Positions 54,472 to 61,631 of a DNA stretch of 64,000 nucleotides are shown one piece after another. The first letter of the stretch is position 1; every line of letters begins with the position of its first letter. Source of the DNA: Chthonomonas calidirosea. Its GTDB lineage: Bacteria; Armatimonadota; Fimbriimonadia; Fimbriimonadales; Fimbriimonadaceae. The DNA lies in assembly GCA_945882415.1 (NCBI GenBank), contig CAMCWC010000004.1, forward strand, positions 124,001-188,000, in the 5' to 3' direction. Below the pieces are notes generated by a model that ran no database searches, was not told the DNA's origin, and worked only from the letters and a program-made list of their open reading frames with translations. Position numbers and translations under genes: made by a program.

Positions 54472-54782
54472 TGCCCGTAACACGAATAACATCTGACTAT
54501 CGCGACATCCTGAACAGTGTCGAGGAAACGATCATGGCGGAACTGAAGCACCCCAATCCAGAGGGTAGCGATCCACTGATTACGATATTCGAGATCCCCG
54601 ACGGAAATGTCCACTACCGAGTCGTTTCTAACGGATTCCGTGGCATTCGGATCGAGGACCGACCATTTTTGATTTTGCGCGCAATCGGTCAGGCCGTTGG
54701 TGAAAATGAAGTCGAGCGGGTTTCTCGTGCGATCGGCCTCACTTTTGAGGAAGCCGAGCGCACGAAGTCGAAAGCTGCTTAG
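54471..54782 (+). CDS. Hypothetical partner of the HEPN-like protein
   Basis: 103 aa, ATG 54471 coupled to the HEPN-like gene. It appears alpha/beta: an N-terminal helix (YRDILNSVEETIMAEL), strands (LITIFEIPDGNVHYRVVS) and a C-terminal helix-turn-helix-like tail (ENEVERVSRAIGLTFEEAERT). No family recognised. It converges on the homogentisate dioxygenase gene with a 4-nt overlap. Confidence 0.6.
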   Translation: MPVTRITSDYRDILNSVEETIMAELKHPNPEGSDPLITIFEIPDGNVHYRVVSNGFRGIRIEDRPFLILRAIGQAVGENEVERVSRAIGLTFEEAERTKSKAA

Positions 54783-55939
54783 CGACCGGTGATCCAGCTC
54801 TTCCAGTAGTTCGGGTCTTCTAGCTTCAGCGCGTCGGCGGTGAGCTTGAGGGGCCGGTGCGTGTCTACCATCACAGCCAATTCTTCCGTCTTGGTCGCTC
54901 CGATGGCCGCTTCGGTTGCTCCCGGCTGGGGGCCGTGCGGAATGCCTAGCGGGTGCAAGGTAATTGAGCCTTCTTTGATCCCCTTACGCGAGCCGAACTT
55001 GTCGTTGCAGTAGTACAGGACCTCATCCGAATCGACGTTGGAGTGGTTGTAGGGCACCACGATCGCGTCGGGATGGTAGTCCAGCATTCGCGGGCAGAAG
55101 CTGCAGATCACGAAACCCTGACCATAAAAGGTCTGGTGAATCGGTGGCGGCATGTGGAGCTTGCCGGTGATGGGAGAGAAGTCGTGGATGCTGAAAGCGT
55201 AGGGGAACACATAGCCATCCCAGCCGACCACGTCTAGCGGGTGGTACGGATGCGTGTACATCGTGTGCCGGTTGCGGGCACGGATGAGGACCTTGGTTTC
55301 GACTCGTTCGCCATGCACGGGCAGTTCTTCTGGCGGACGAAGATCTCGCTCGGTGAAAGGCGCGTGCTCTAAAAGCTGGCCGTACTCGTTTCGATACCGC
55401 TTGGGAATTTCAATTGGACCGTGCGAGAGCACGGCGATCATGCGGACGGGCAGGGTGTCGAACGTCAGCTTGTAAATGGTTCCACGAGGAATGACGAGGT
55501 AATCGCCCGGTCGAAACGTGATGGTTCCGAACATGGATTCCATCTTTCCGCCGGCGTCGTGGATGAAGAGGCATTCGTCGCCGTCGGCATTCTTATAGAA
55601 GTGCGGCATTTGTTCGGCAATCAGGGCCTGTGACCAAGAGAGGTCTTGGTTGCCCATGAGGGTGATTCGACCGGTAACGGCATCGCCGAGCGGGACCATG
55701 TTCTCGGTGAGCAAATGCCGGTGTCGCAGCGGCTCATCCTCGAGATAAACCGGCGCAACCGAACCTACATCCTCCCAGGCAATGACCTCGGTCGGCGAGT
55801 TGATGTGGTAGGTCGTGGACATTGGTCCGCTGAACCCACGGGTGGAAATCAGTTGTTCCGTGTAGAGCGAGCCGTCGGGCTGTCGGAACTGCACGTGATG
55901 TTTTTGCGGGACTTTTCCTAAACGTATGTAGCGTGGCAA
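54779..55939 (-). CDS. hmgA: Homogentisate 1,2-dioxygenase family protein
   Basis: 386 aa. This cupin dioxygenase opens the ring of homogentisate in Tyr/Phe catabolism. Visible family blocks are HPYHPLDVVGWDGYVFPYAF, HMPPPIHQTFYGQGFVICSF, and the metal region around ITLHPLGIPHGPQPGA. It is about 40 residues shorter than animal enzymes, like bacterial HmgA variants. TTG 55939 is preferred: GGAGG lies 5 nt upstream. The frame continues to a TTG at 55951. No fumarylacetoacetase gene is adjacent. Confidence 0.85.
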   Translation of the reverse strand: MPRYIRLGKVPQKHHVQFRQPDGSLYTEQLISTRGFSGPMSTTYHINSPTEVIAWEDVGSVAPVYLEDEPLRHRHLLTENMVPLGDAVTGRITLMGNQDLSWSQALIAEQMPHFYKNADGDECLFIHDAGGKMESMFGTITFRPGDYLVIPRGTIYKLTFDTLPVRMIAVLSHGPIEIPKRYRNEYGQLLEHAPFTERDLRPPEELPVHGERVETKVLIRARNRHTMYTHPYHPLDVVGWDGYVFPYAFSIHDFSPITGKLHMPPPIHQTFYGQGFVICSFCPRMLDYHPDAIVVPYNHSNVDSDEVLYYCNDKFGSRKGIKEGSITLHPLGIPHGPQPGATEAAIGATKTEELAVMVDTHRPLKLTADALKLEDPNYWKSWITGR

Positions 55940-56065
55940 CTTTGCCTCCAATAATAGTTTACGACAGGGGAGCGCGGGTATTCAGCGTTGGTTTTCTCCA
56001 GGCAAAATTGCCATGTACCGGAATTCCGGGACAAGAGAGAATCTTCGGGATCGCCTAAAACGTTA

Positions 56066-56087
56066 GTACCTGTTAAGCGACAGGTAC
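56066..56087. promoter_or_regulatory. Inverted repeat before the FlgM-like gene
   Basis: GTACCTGT (56066-56073) and ACAGGTAC (56080-56087) are perfect complements around TAAGCG, ending 5 nt before the start codon. In RNA this hairpin would sit over the ribosome-binding region. In DNA it could be an operator. Confidence 0.45.
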
Positions 56088-56092
56088 AGGAA

Positions 56093-56308
56093 ATGATGAG
56101 CAACCAACGATACATTGAGTCAACGAAGTCAGAAGTAGCAGTTGCTCCATTGACCGGTGTGGATCTCGTAGTCTCGGTTCGAGATTCGATCAAGCGAACC
56201 GACGACCGAGCTGACCTCATTGAAGCCGCAAAGGCGAAGCTCGTGAACGGCGTACACCCGGCCTCTGGACTTCAAATCGCCGACGCGATCATCGCCGACC
56301 TTAGTTAA
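56093..56308 (+). CDS. FlgM-like (anti-sigma-28-type) small protein
   Basis: 71 aa from ATG 56093 (56096 is one codon later). The C-terminal half (DDRADLIEAAKAKLVNGV, then LQIADAIIADLS) follows the FlgM pattern: Asp-x-Arg, a Lys-Ala-rich helix, Gly, and an IAxxxIxDL end. FlgM binds and inhibits flagellar sigma-28. No flagellar gene occurs in this window. An open frame to 55988 upstream is disregarded because the dyad and RBS lie inside it. Confidence 0.6.
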   Translation: MMSNQRYIESTKSEVAVAPLTGVDLVVSVRDSIKRTDDRADLIEAAKAKLVNGVHPASGLQIADAIIADLS

Positions 56309-56326
56309 AATTCAGTCCGAAAAACG

Positions 56327-56365
56327 AAAGCCGGGTGTCAGCTGAAGCTGACACCCGGCTTTTTG
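56327..56365. terminator. Bidirectional terminator after the FlgM-like gene
   Basis: A 16-bp stem (AAAGCCGGGTGTCAGC with its complement) and TGAA loop are followed by a T-run on the plus strand. The mirror A-run serves the opposite gene ending at 56384. Confidence 0.85.
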
Positions 56366-56383
56366 TCGTCCAGACGTTTGGGT

Positions 56384-56656
56384 CTAGGCGGTGACTCGTG
56401 CCTTTTCGACCACGCCCACGTACCATTCACTTCGGCCGTCCATCGGCGATTCATGCCAATCGTAGAGGAAGCGCTCGGTTGAAACCGAATTGGCCAGGGT
56501 TTTTGTCAATCCATAGATCGGCATGTACGTTTCGTACAGCACCGGATAGCAGTCTCCCGGCATGGGTGGCTGCATCAATTGATAGTCGTCCGTGACGTCA
56601 ACGACCACGACGCGGGCCAAGTTGTAGTCCCACAAGTCACCTGCGAGCTTTGCCAT
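56384..56656 (-). CDS. Hypothetical 90-aa protein
   Basis: From ATG 56656, a small acidic protein: DYNLARVVVVDVTDDYQLM, then PMPGDCYPVLYETYMPIYG and a Trp/Asp-rich end (FLYDWHESPMDGRSEWYVGVV). No TM or signal segment. It lies 22 nt beyond the terminator of the prohibitin-like gene, on the same strand, so it might be expressed only by read-through or from a hidden promoter. The frame stays open upstream, across the terminator. Unrecognised. Confidence 0.5.
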   Translation of the reverse strand: MAKLAGDLWDYNLARVVVVDVTDDYQLMQPPMPGDCYPVLYETYMPIYGLTKTLANSVSTERFLYDWHESPMDGRSEWYVGVVEKARVTA

Positions 56657-56678
56657 CGAGGACAAGACGGACCAGCAC

Positions 56679-56708
56679 AAAAAACTGCCGCGCATTTCTG
56701 CGCGGCAG
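56679..56708 (-). terminator. Terminator of the prohibitin-like gene
   Basis: CTGCCGCGCA and TGCGCGGCAG form a 10-bp stem around TTTC, followed (minus strand) by six T residues. Confidence 0.8.
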
Positions 56709-56720
56709 CGACAAATGACC

Positions 56721-57629
56721 TTACGGTTTTTCGGATTGCTTGGCTTCCGCGAGGAGGCTCTTGATGTCGATGATCGTTCCGCTTCCGCTGCTGACCGTGG
56801 GCAACTTTCCATCCCACTTTTCGATCCATGCCTGAGCGACAACGAGGGAGCCGCCGGCAACCTTCAGGGCCTGGGCGTTCAGCTTGGCCGATTCGGCTCG
56901 ACCTTGGGCACGAGCGACTTCGGTTTGGCGCTGAAGCTGAGCTTGCATCAAAACGTACTTCTGCTTTTCGGCTTCCTGTTGCGCGACCTGCTTGGCTTCG
57001 ATGGCGCGGTTGAACTCCTCCGAGAACGCGAAGTTGGTGATGCTCAGACCGCTCGGCTCGACGAGAATGTTATACGGCGAAAGTCGCGTGGTGATGTCTT
57101 GCTCAACCTGGCCCTTGACTTGAGCTCGGTTCTTGATCAAGTCCTCGGCGGTGTACTTCGCAGTGACCACTTTGATCGACTCTTGAACCGCGGGATCGAT
57201 GATTCGACTTTTGTATTGGTCGCCAACCTGCTTGTACAGCTCGTCAATCTTGTCGGGATCGACGCGGAAGTTGAGCGCGACTTTGGTCGTGACGGTCTGG
57301 AGGTCTCGCGAAGCCGCAGTTGCTTCCGATTCTTCTTTCTGGGTTCGGACTTCAAGCAGCACAACGGCATCGACGCCCGGTCGAACGAAGTGAATTCCCT
57401 CCGCGAGGTTGCCCTTGACGGCGCCGAACTCGAGTCGCACGCCGCGGTAGCCGGCGGGGATTTGGACAATTGTTGTTCCCGCAAACCCGCCTGCGATGAG
57501 GAGGATCGAGATGATGACCATGATTCCTGGAAGTGGTCCAAGTTTCTTGCCTTCGGGTGAGGCACCCTTGGCTGCTCCGAGGGCAAGACCCGCGATGAGC
57601 AAAATGACGCCTAGAACAGTAATTCCCAT
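56721..57629 (-). CDS. SPFH/Band 7 (prohibitin-like) membrane protein
   Basis: 302 aa. Two N-terminal hydrophobic segments (residues 3-20 ITVLGVILLIAGLALGA and 35-56 GIMVIISILLIAGGF) anchor it; the Band 7 domain follows (VQIPAGYRGVRLEFGAVKGN, TVTTKVALNFRVDPDKID), then a coiled-coil region rich in Glu/Gln/Ala/Lys (EAKQVAQQEAEKQKYVLMQA). Prohibitin-like proteins organise membrane microdomains and regulate proteases. ATG 57629 is chosen; ORF extension to 57671 lacks a signal. Confidence 0.9.
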   Translation of the reverse strand: MGITVLGVILLIAGLALGAAKGASPEGKKLGPLPGIMVIISILLIAGGFAGTTIVQIPAGYRGVRLEFGAVKGNLAEGIHFVRPGVDAVVLLEVRTQKEESEATAASRDLQTVTTKVALNFRVDPDKIDELYKQVGDQYKSRIIDPAVQESIKVVTAKYTAEDLIKNRAQVKGQVEQDITTRLSPYNILVEPSGLSITNFAFSEEFNRAIEAKQVAQQEAEKQKYVLMQAQLQRQTEVARAQGRAESAKLNAQALKVAGGSLVVAQAWIEKWDGKLPTVSSGSGTIIDIKSLLAEAKQSEKP

Positions 57630-57700
57630 TGCTTCGACTAGAGTAACGCAGTCGGTTGGATTAGGTTGCAATTCTGGCTACCATGGGCCGAACGCGGGGG

Positions 57701-57706
57701 TACAAC
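57701..57706 (+). promoter_or_regulatory. -10-like hexamer of the TenA/PqqC-like gene
   Basis: TACAAC lies 6 nt before ATG 57713. No Shine-Dalgarno is seen. Confidence 0.35.
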
Positions 57707-57712
57707 TAGGGC

Positions 57713-58291
57713 ATGTCGCGTGTGGAAGAACTCAACGCAATCGTTTCCTCTTTGGACCTCAATCAGCATCCTTTCTACCAAGCTTGGCGGGCCGGAACCC
57801 TCTCGAAGGACGTTCTCGCCGACTACGCGGTTGAGTACGGCCGATTCGTTGGCACGATCGCAAAGGGCTGGGAAACCTTGGGCGAGGCGCACTATGCCGA
57901 AGAAGAGCGAGAGCACGAGGTTCTTTGGGCCGACTTTAAGGGCGAGCTCGGCGCAACCGGCGTTAGCACCCGACCTCACACCGATGTTCTCGTGACCGCC
58001 GCGGAGCGATTCTTCTCGGTGAAGCCAGAAGCGATGGGCGCCCTCTACGCTTTCGAAGCTCAGCAGCCGTTCACCGCGCAGAGCAAGCTCGAAGGTCTGG
58101 AAGAGCACTACACGATGTCCGACAAGGCGAAGGAGTACTTCCGCATTCACGCCCTGGACGTAAACGAAGTTGAGGACCTGAAGAAGCACGTTGAAACGCT
58201 GAGCGACGCCGAGTTTGCTCGAGCTAAGACGGCTTGCCACGTTGTCTGCGCTTCGATGTGGTCGGCGCTTGACGGCGTTTACTACGCCTAG
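57713..58291 (+). CDS. TenA/PqqC-like heme-oxygenase-fold protein
   Basis: 192-aa all-helical protein of the heme-oxygenase-like (TenA/PqqC/CADD) superfamily. Candidate metal-ligand residues are spread in AEEEREHEVLW, ALYAFEAQQP and YFRIHALDVNEVEDLKKH, similar to the Glu/His/Asp sites of diiron members (e.g. CADD-type p-aminobenzoate synthases). No TenA catalytic Cys is seen. The diiron assignment is tentative. A single gene; neighbours do not name a pathway. Confidence 0.72.
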   Translation: MSRVEELNAIVSSLDLNQHPFYQAWRAGTLSKDVLADYAVEYGRFVGTIAKGWETLGEAHYAEEEREHEVLWADFKGELGATGVSTRPHTDVLVTAAERFFSVKPEAMGALYAFEAQQPFTAQSKLEGLEEHYTMSDKAKEYFRIHALDVNEVEDLKKHVETLSDAEFARAKTACHVVCASMWSALDGVYYA

Positions 58292-59256
58292 TCTTTCTTC
58301 CAACTTGCCAACGGCGACCAGTCCTCTACACGGTAGAGGGTGGCCGCCGTTGGTTCTTTTTCACCCTCATAACCGACGATGAAGTCACCGACGCGACGGG
58401 CAAAGGTGCTTTGGCGGAGGGTTCCGACGGTTGCCGTTTCGGCGTTAATGATTCGGGGCGAGGGGCCCTTTTCAAGAATGAACGCGGGGGACTGATCGTC
58501 TAGGAAGCGAATCGGTCGTCGTGATTCGAAGAGTAGCTGTCGGGCGCCAGTTGTGAGGTTGAGTCTTGAAGCCGTGAAGGTTCCGCTGTCGCTTTGCTCG
58601 ATGGCATTGCCTGCGGCAGTTAGGCTCACCAAACGCGTTCCGAGCTTCTTGAAATCCCAGGCGTTCGCGCCCAGGTTCCAGGAGGCTATTCCCCACTCGG
58701 TTGGCTTTTGAATCGGCACCGCTAGCTTGCCGTCGATGGTGAAGAGCATCGAATCGATGCCAAGCGATGCTGGCGAGTTGCCTGGCAGGCGGCCAAGGAG
58801 CTTTGGCTTTGGATTCGTGGCGGTTAGGTCAACTTCCACGAGGCACTCTAGCCAAGACTTTCCGGCGTCATCTACCCACCGGGGGACGAAATAGGTTTTG
58901 GTACCCAGCCGTTTTGCGCCAGTTAGAAAACGCGCTTGGCGATCTCGCTTGGCGGCAATGGTGGCACGAATCTCATCTTTCGTGAAGATGCGTGGGGACA
59001 CGGAAATCTCTTCGAGTCGGCTTGAACGTACGAGTTTGTTTGCTCGGACAGTAAGTCCGCGGTCGTCCCAGACTGCCCAGTGTTCATTTCGGCGAAAAGC
59101 GATGCTGAGGGGTTCAGTATCAATCTCGTTCTTAACCGGTTGACGAATCACCTTTCCGGCGTTCCGCACGATGAACATATCACGGTAGTAAGATAGTTCT
59201 GGTTTCGGCGCGTTCTGGGAAGCGGTTAGGCAAAGGGCAAGCAGTACTCCGGGCAC
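58288..59256 (-). CDS. Hypothetical exported protein
   Basis: 322 aa from GTG 59256, chosen because CGGAGG lies 6-11 nt upstream. The N-terminus (MPGVLLALCLTASQNA) looks like a short signal peptide. The remainder is beta-rich with repeated strand-turn motifs (TEWGIASWNLGANAWDFK, FDDQSP-like), perhaps a propeller. The frame extends to 59295. No family recognised. It converges with the TenA-like gene with a 4-nt overlap. Confidence 0.6.
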   Translation of the reverse strand: MPGVLLALCLTASQNAPKPELSYYRDMFIVRNAGKVIRQPVKNEIDTEPLSIAFRRNEHWAVWDDRGLTVRANKLVRSSRLEEISVSPRIFTKDEIRATIAAKRDRQARFLTGAKRLGTKTYFVPRWVDDAGKSWLECLVEVDLTATNPKPKLLGRLPGNSPASLGIDSMLFTIDGKLAVPIQKPTEWGIASWNLGANAWDFKKLGTRLVSLTAAGNAIEQSDSGTFTASRLNLTTGARQLLFESRRPIRFLDDQSPAFILEKGPSPRIINAETATVGTLRQSTFARRVGDFIVGYEGEKEPTAATLYRVEDWSPLASWKKD

Positions 59257-59274
59257 GAGGAACCTCCGAAAACA

Positions 59275-59460
59275 GTGTACTGCCGAGATTGCCACCGATT
59301 TGATTTGGAGAAAGAACGTTGCCTTGATCAGAAGGTGAACCCTCCGACTTGGTCCTCGGCCGTTGAGGTTGCAAATGTCCTGGGAGTGCGCTGCATCTGC
59401 CCGTTTAATGACTTTCGAGAGCGCTTAATCCTCTCGAGGAAACCTCCAGAGCAAAAGTAG
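59275..59460 (+). CDS. Small cysteine-rich protein, candidate metal-binding
   Basis: 61 aa, GTG 59275. Cysteines are arranged as CRDC at residues 3-6, ERC at 16 and RCIC at 39-41, spaced like a zinc-binding pair. The middle (LDQKVNPPTWSSAVEVANVLG) and end (FNDFRERLIL) look specific, supporting a real gene. It is followed 15 nt later by the zinc-ribbon protein gene. No family recognised. Confidence 0.5.
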   Translation: MYCRDCHRFDLEKERCLDQKVNPPTWSSAVEVANVLGVRCICPFNDFRERLILSRKPPEQK

Positions 59461-59463
59461 CGG

Positions 59464-59469
59464 TACATT
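59464..59469 (+). promoter_or_regulatory. -10-like hexamer of the zinc-ribbon gene
   Basis: TACATT lies 6 nt before ATG 59476. No Shine-Dalgarno is seen. Confidence 0.4.
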
Positions 59470-59475
59470 CTGGGC

Positions 59476-60189
59476 ATGGCTTCGGCCGAACTTATGCGTC
59501 TTTGGAAGCTCCACGAAATCGATTCGGAGCTACTCGACATTCGGCGAAAGGCCGCCAACTTCAATCCGGGCAAAGATATTCAGGCTCGAATTGCGGAACT
59601 TGAAGCCCTCGATGCGACGGTTGGAGCGAAATACCGAAACCTTCACACCGAGCAGATTGACCTCGATCTCAGCGTCAAAACCCTTCAAGACAAGTTGAAG
59701 AAGGTGGATAAGGAGATGTACGGAGGAACCGTCACTTCCAGCAAAGAAGTCGCGAACCTTGAAAAGGAAATTTTCTCCACCAAGAAGCAGATCTCGGATA
59801 TCGAGGAGAGGCTTTTGGTGATCATGGACGAGATCGGACCAGCTAAGACGGAAGCGGACAAGATCACGGCTGAGCTCGAAACCCGGAAGAAGCAGTATGC
59901 AGCGGCCCGAAAAGAAGCGGTGGCGTTGAAAACGCAACTTGAGACTCGCTATGCCGAACTCAATAAGGCTCGCCCAGATGCGGCCCGAATCATTCCGGCC
60001 ACGATGATGTCCAAATACGAGAACATCCGCGCGAAGCACGGCACCGCGATGGCCGCTCTAAAAGGGCAGAACTGTGGTGGTTGCGGAACCGTCCAATCCG
60101 AGCGAATCATTCTGAGCGCCCGAGACGATAAGACAGTTGTATGCGAATCTTGCCACCGAATCTTGTACTTTTCCGAAGGAATTCTCTAG
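59476..60189 (+). CDS. Coiled-coil protein with C-terminal C4 zinc ribbon (DUF164/CT398-like)
   Basis: 237 aa. Residues ~5-180 form a long coiled coil (KTLQDKLKKVDKEMYGGTV, EKEIFSTKKQISDIEERLL) and the C-terminus holds a C4 zinc ribbon (NCGGCGTVQ and VVCESCHRILYF). This is the DUF164/zf-RING_7 architecture, a widespread family of unclear function. Its last 49 nt overlap the next gene. Confidence 0.85.
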   Translation: MASAELMRLWKLHEIDSELLDIRRKAANFNPGKDIQARIAELEALDATVGAKYRNLHTEQIDLDLSVKTLQDKLKKVDKEMYGGTVTSSKEVANLEKEIFSTKKQISDIEERLLVIMDEIGPAKTEADKITAELETRKKQYAAARKEAVALKTQLETRYAELNKARPDAARIIPATMMSKYENIRAKHGTAMAALKGQNCGGCGTVQSERIILSARDDKTVVCESCHRILYFSEGIL

Positions 60190-60941
60190 CGTTTGCGGGC
60201 ATCTTGGCGATCGGTCTTGGTCCGATCGCCGGGTGTGCGCGGTTTCCAACTAACGGGATCGGAGAGTTTGCGCGCATTAGCTTTCGGTTGCGGGTGACCG
60301 GAAACATTAACGACGCAGTGGATGGCTCGCCGCTGACCCAGTACATCTATATCATTGCGCTTCGCGTATTGACCACGGATACCACGCCGCCGACGGGAGC
60401 GCCGATTCCAGTTATTGGCGACAACTCTCCTAACGGGTTCGTGGCGGGCTCTCCGACGCATTTCGTGTTGTATGACCCAACTCGACCGAGTCAGCCATTG
60501 ATCCTGAACAAATTCAATCCCGGGCCAACGGCAGGCGATCCGGCGAATGAAGTCAACCTGGGTTCTTGGTTTGACACGTCTGCGACCCGAGGACGCATCG
60601 TGAACTACACGCTGCCAGCCGATGGGGATCGACGTGAGTTGCGGTTTGACATCTTCGCCAATCAGCTCGCTGACTCGGACGCGGCGGCCGCGAACCTGCG
60701 GCGAATCCAGGTGAACATTCTCACGATGAACCGTCTCGCGACTACTTCCGGTACGCGGGTTTGGGACGCGCTCGGCAACACGTTGAATCCTGGCGAAGTG
60801 AATACGTTTGTTACGGTTGATCTTCGTTCGAACGTGATTGTCGATAATCGCCTTGGAGTTGAACCGCAAAACGATACGGTTGGAGCAAACGATCCGGACG
60901 TTGATATTTCTGACTTCAGCATCGAAGTCCAACGGCCTTAA
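60141..60941 (+). CDS. Hypothetical lipoprotein
   Basis: 266 aa. The N-terminal signal has a lipobox-like end (ILAIGLGPIAGC, Cys about 32) after a basic region, so it is probably lipid-anchored. The mature part is beta-strand-rich with Asn/Asp/Thr turns (FANQLADSDAAAANLRRIQV, GEVNTFVTVDLRSNVIV). It starts inside the zinc-ribbon gene, a 49-nt overlap. No family recognised. Confidence 0.7.
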   Translation: MRILPPNLVLFRRNSLAFAGILAIGLGPIAGCARFPTNGIGEFARISFRLRVTGNINDAVDGSPLTQYIYIIALRVLTTDTTPPTGAPIPVIGDNSPNGFVAGSPTHFVLYDPTRPSQPLILNKFNPGPTAGDPANEVNLGSWFDTSATRGRIVNYTLPADGDRRELRFDIFANQLADSDAAAANLRRIQVNILTMNRLATTSGTRVWDALGNTLNPGEVNTFVTVDLRSNVIVDNRLGVEPQNDTVGANDPDVDISDFSIEVQRP

Positions 60942-60949
60942 GTGTTGCA

Positions 60950-61606
60950 ATGAAGTCGTTTGACGCGGCGGAGGCCGCAGCCTACGAAACGAGGATTCAC
61001 CGGGTAGTGCCGGGGTACGAGGCTTTGCATCAGGCGGTTTGTCACCTTGCGGTGGAGCTTGGGCCACGACGGGTTTTCTGCAGCGGAGCAGGAACGGGTG
61101 CAGAGGCGGATTCCCTTTCAACCATGCTTCCCCACGCGGAGATCGAGGCGGGGGAGCCGTCGCTAGACATGCGAGCTCTCGGCGAGGTGCGAACGGCTGG
61201 GTCTTCAAACGTGACTTGGGTTGATGAGCCGACGGGCAGTTTTGACCTCGTGACGTCGATCTTGGTCGGGCATTTTGTTGCGGATGAGATTCTGTTTGGC
61301 TACTTCGCCGAACTCGGAACGCTGACCGTAGCCGGGGGCAGCCTGATTGTTGCGGTGATGGCGTCGCCGACTTCTCCCGCGGAGGCGGAAGATTGGATAC
61401 ACCATCTCGCGACTCAGTTGAACAAGCCGGCAGATTACGATGGCCGACATGACCGCGCTCAGGAGACCTACGAGTCTCTACCAGAGAATGTACGGCTTCG
61501 GGATGCTGCAGCTTATGAAGAAGTGATTGCCGGGGCCGGTTTCCGCCAGGAGCACGTGTTCTTTCGAAGACCGATGATTCATGGCTGGGTTTATCGCAAG
61601 TCGTAG
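60950..61606 (+). CDS. SAM-dependent methyltransferase
   Basis: 218 aa, class I fold. Motif I-like loop RRVFCSGAGTGAEADSLS, acidic residue in HAEIEAGEPSLDM (motif II-like), and FDLVTSILVGHFVADEI after SFDLV (motif post-I/IV) are visible. The C-terminal AYEEVIAGAGFRQEHVFF matches methyltransferase_25-like ends. Substrate unknown. It follows the lipoprotein by 8 nt. Confidence 0.78.
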   Translation: MKSFDAAEAAAYETRIHRVVPGYEALHQAVCHLAVELGPRRVFCSGAGTGAEADSLSTMLPHAEIEAGEPSLDMRALGEVRTAGSSNVTWVDEPTGSFDLVTSILVGHFVADEILFGYFAELGTLTVAGGSLIVAVMASPTSPAEAEDWIHHLATQLNKPADYDGRHDRAQETYESLPENVRLRDAAAYEEVIAGAGFRQEHVFFRRPMIHGWVYRKS

Positions 61607-61617
61607 CGGTCGGCGAG

Positions 61618-61623
61618 TACAAT
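61618..61623 (+). promoter_or_regulatory. -10-like hexamer of the TPR-protein gene
   Basis: TACAAT lies 8 nt before ATG 61632. No Shine-Dalgarno is seen. Confidence 0.45.
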
Positions 61624-61631
61624 CGTGATCA

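Noticed and set aside
54779-55951. A full-length eukaryotic-type homogentisate dioxygenase
   Set aside because: At 386-390 residues it lacks ~40 residues of those enzymes, but the cupin blocks are intact, so I kept the bacterial-type call.
60186-61622. A 478-codon minus-strand frame
   Set aside because: It crosses the lipoprotein and methyltransferase genes on the opposite strand, which carry a lipobox and methyltransferase motifs.
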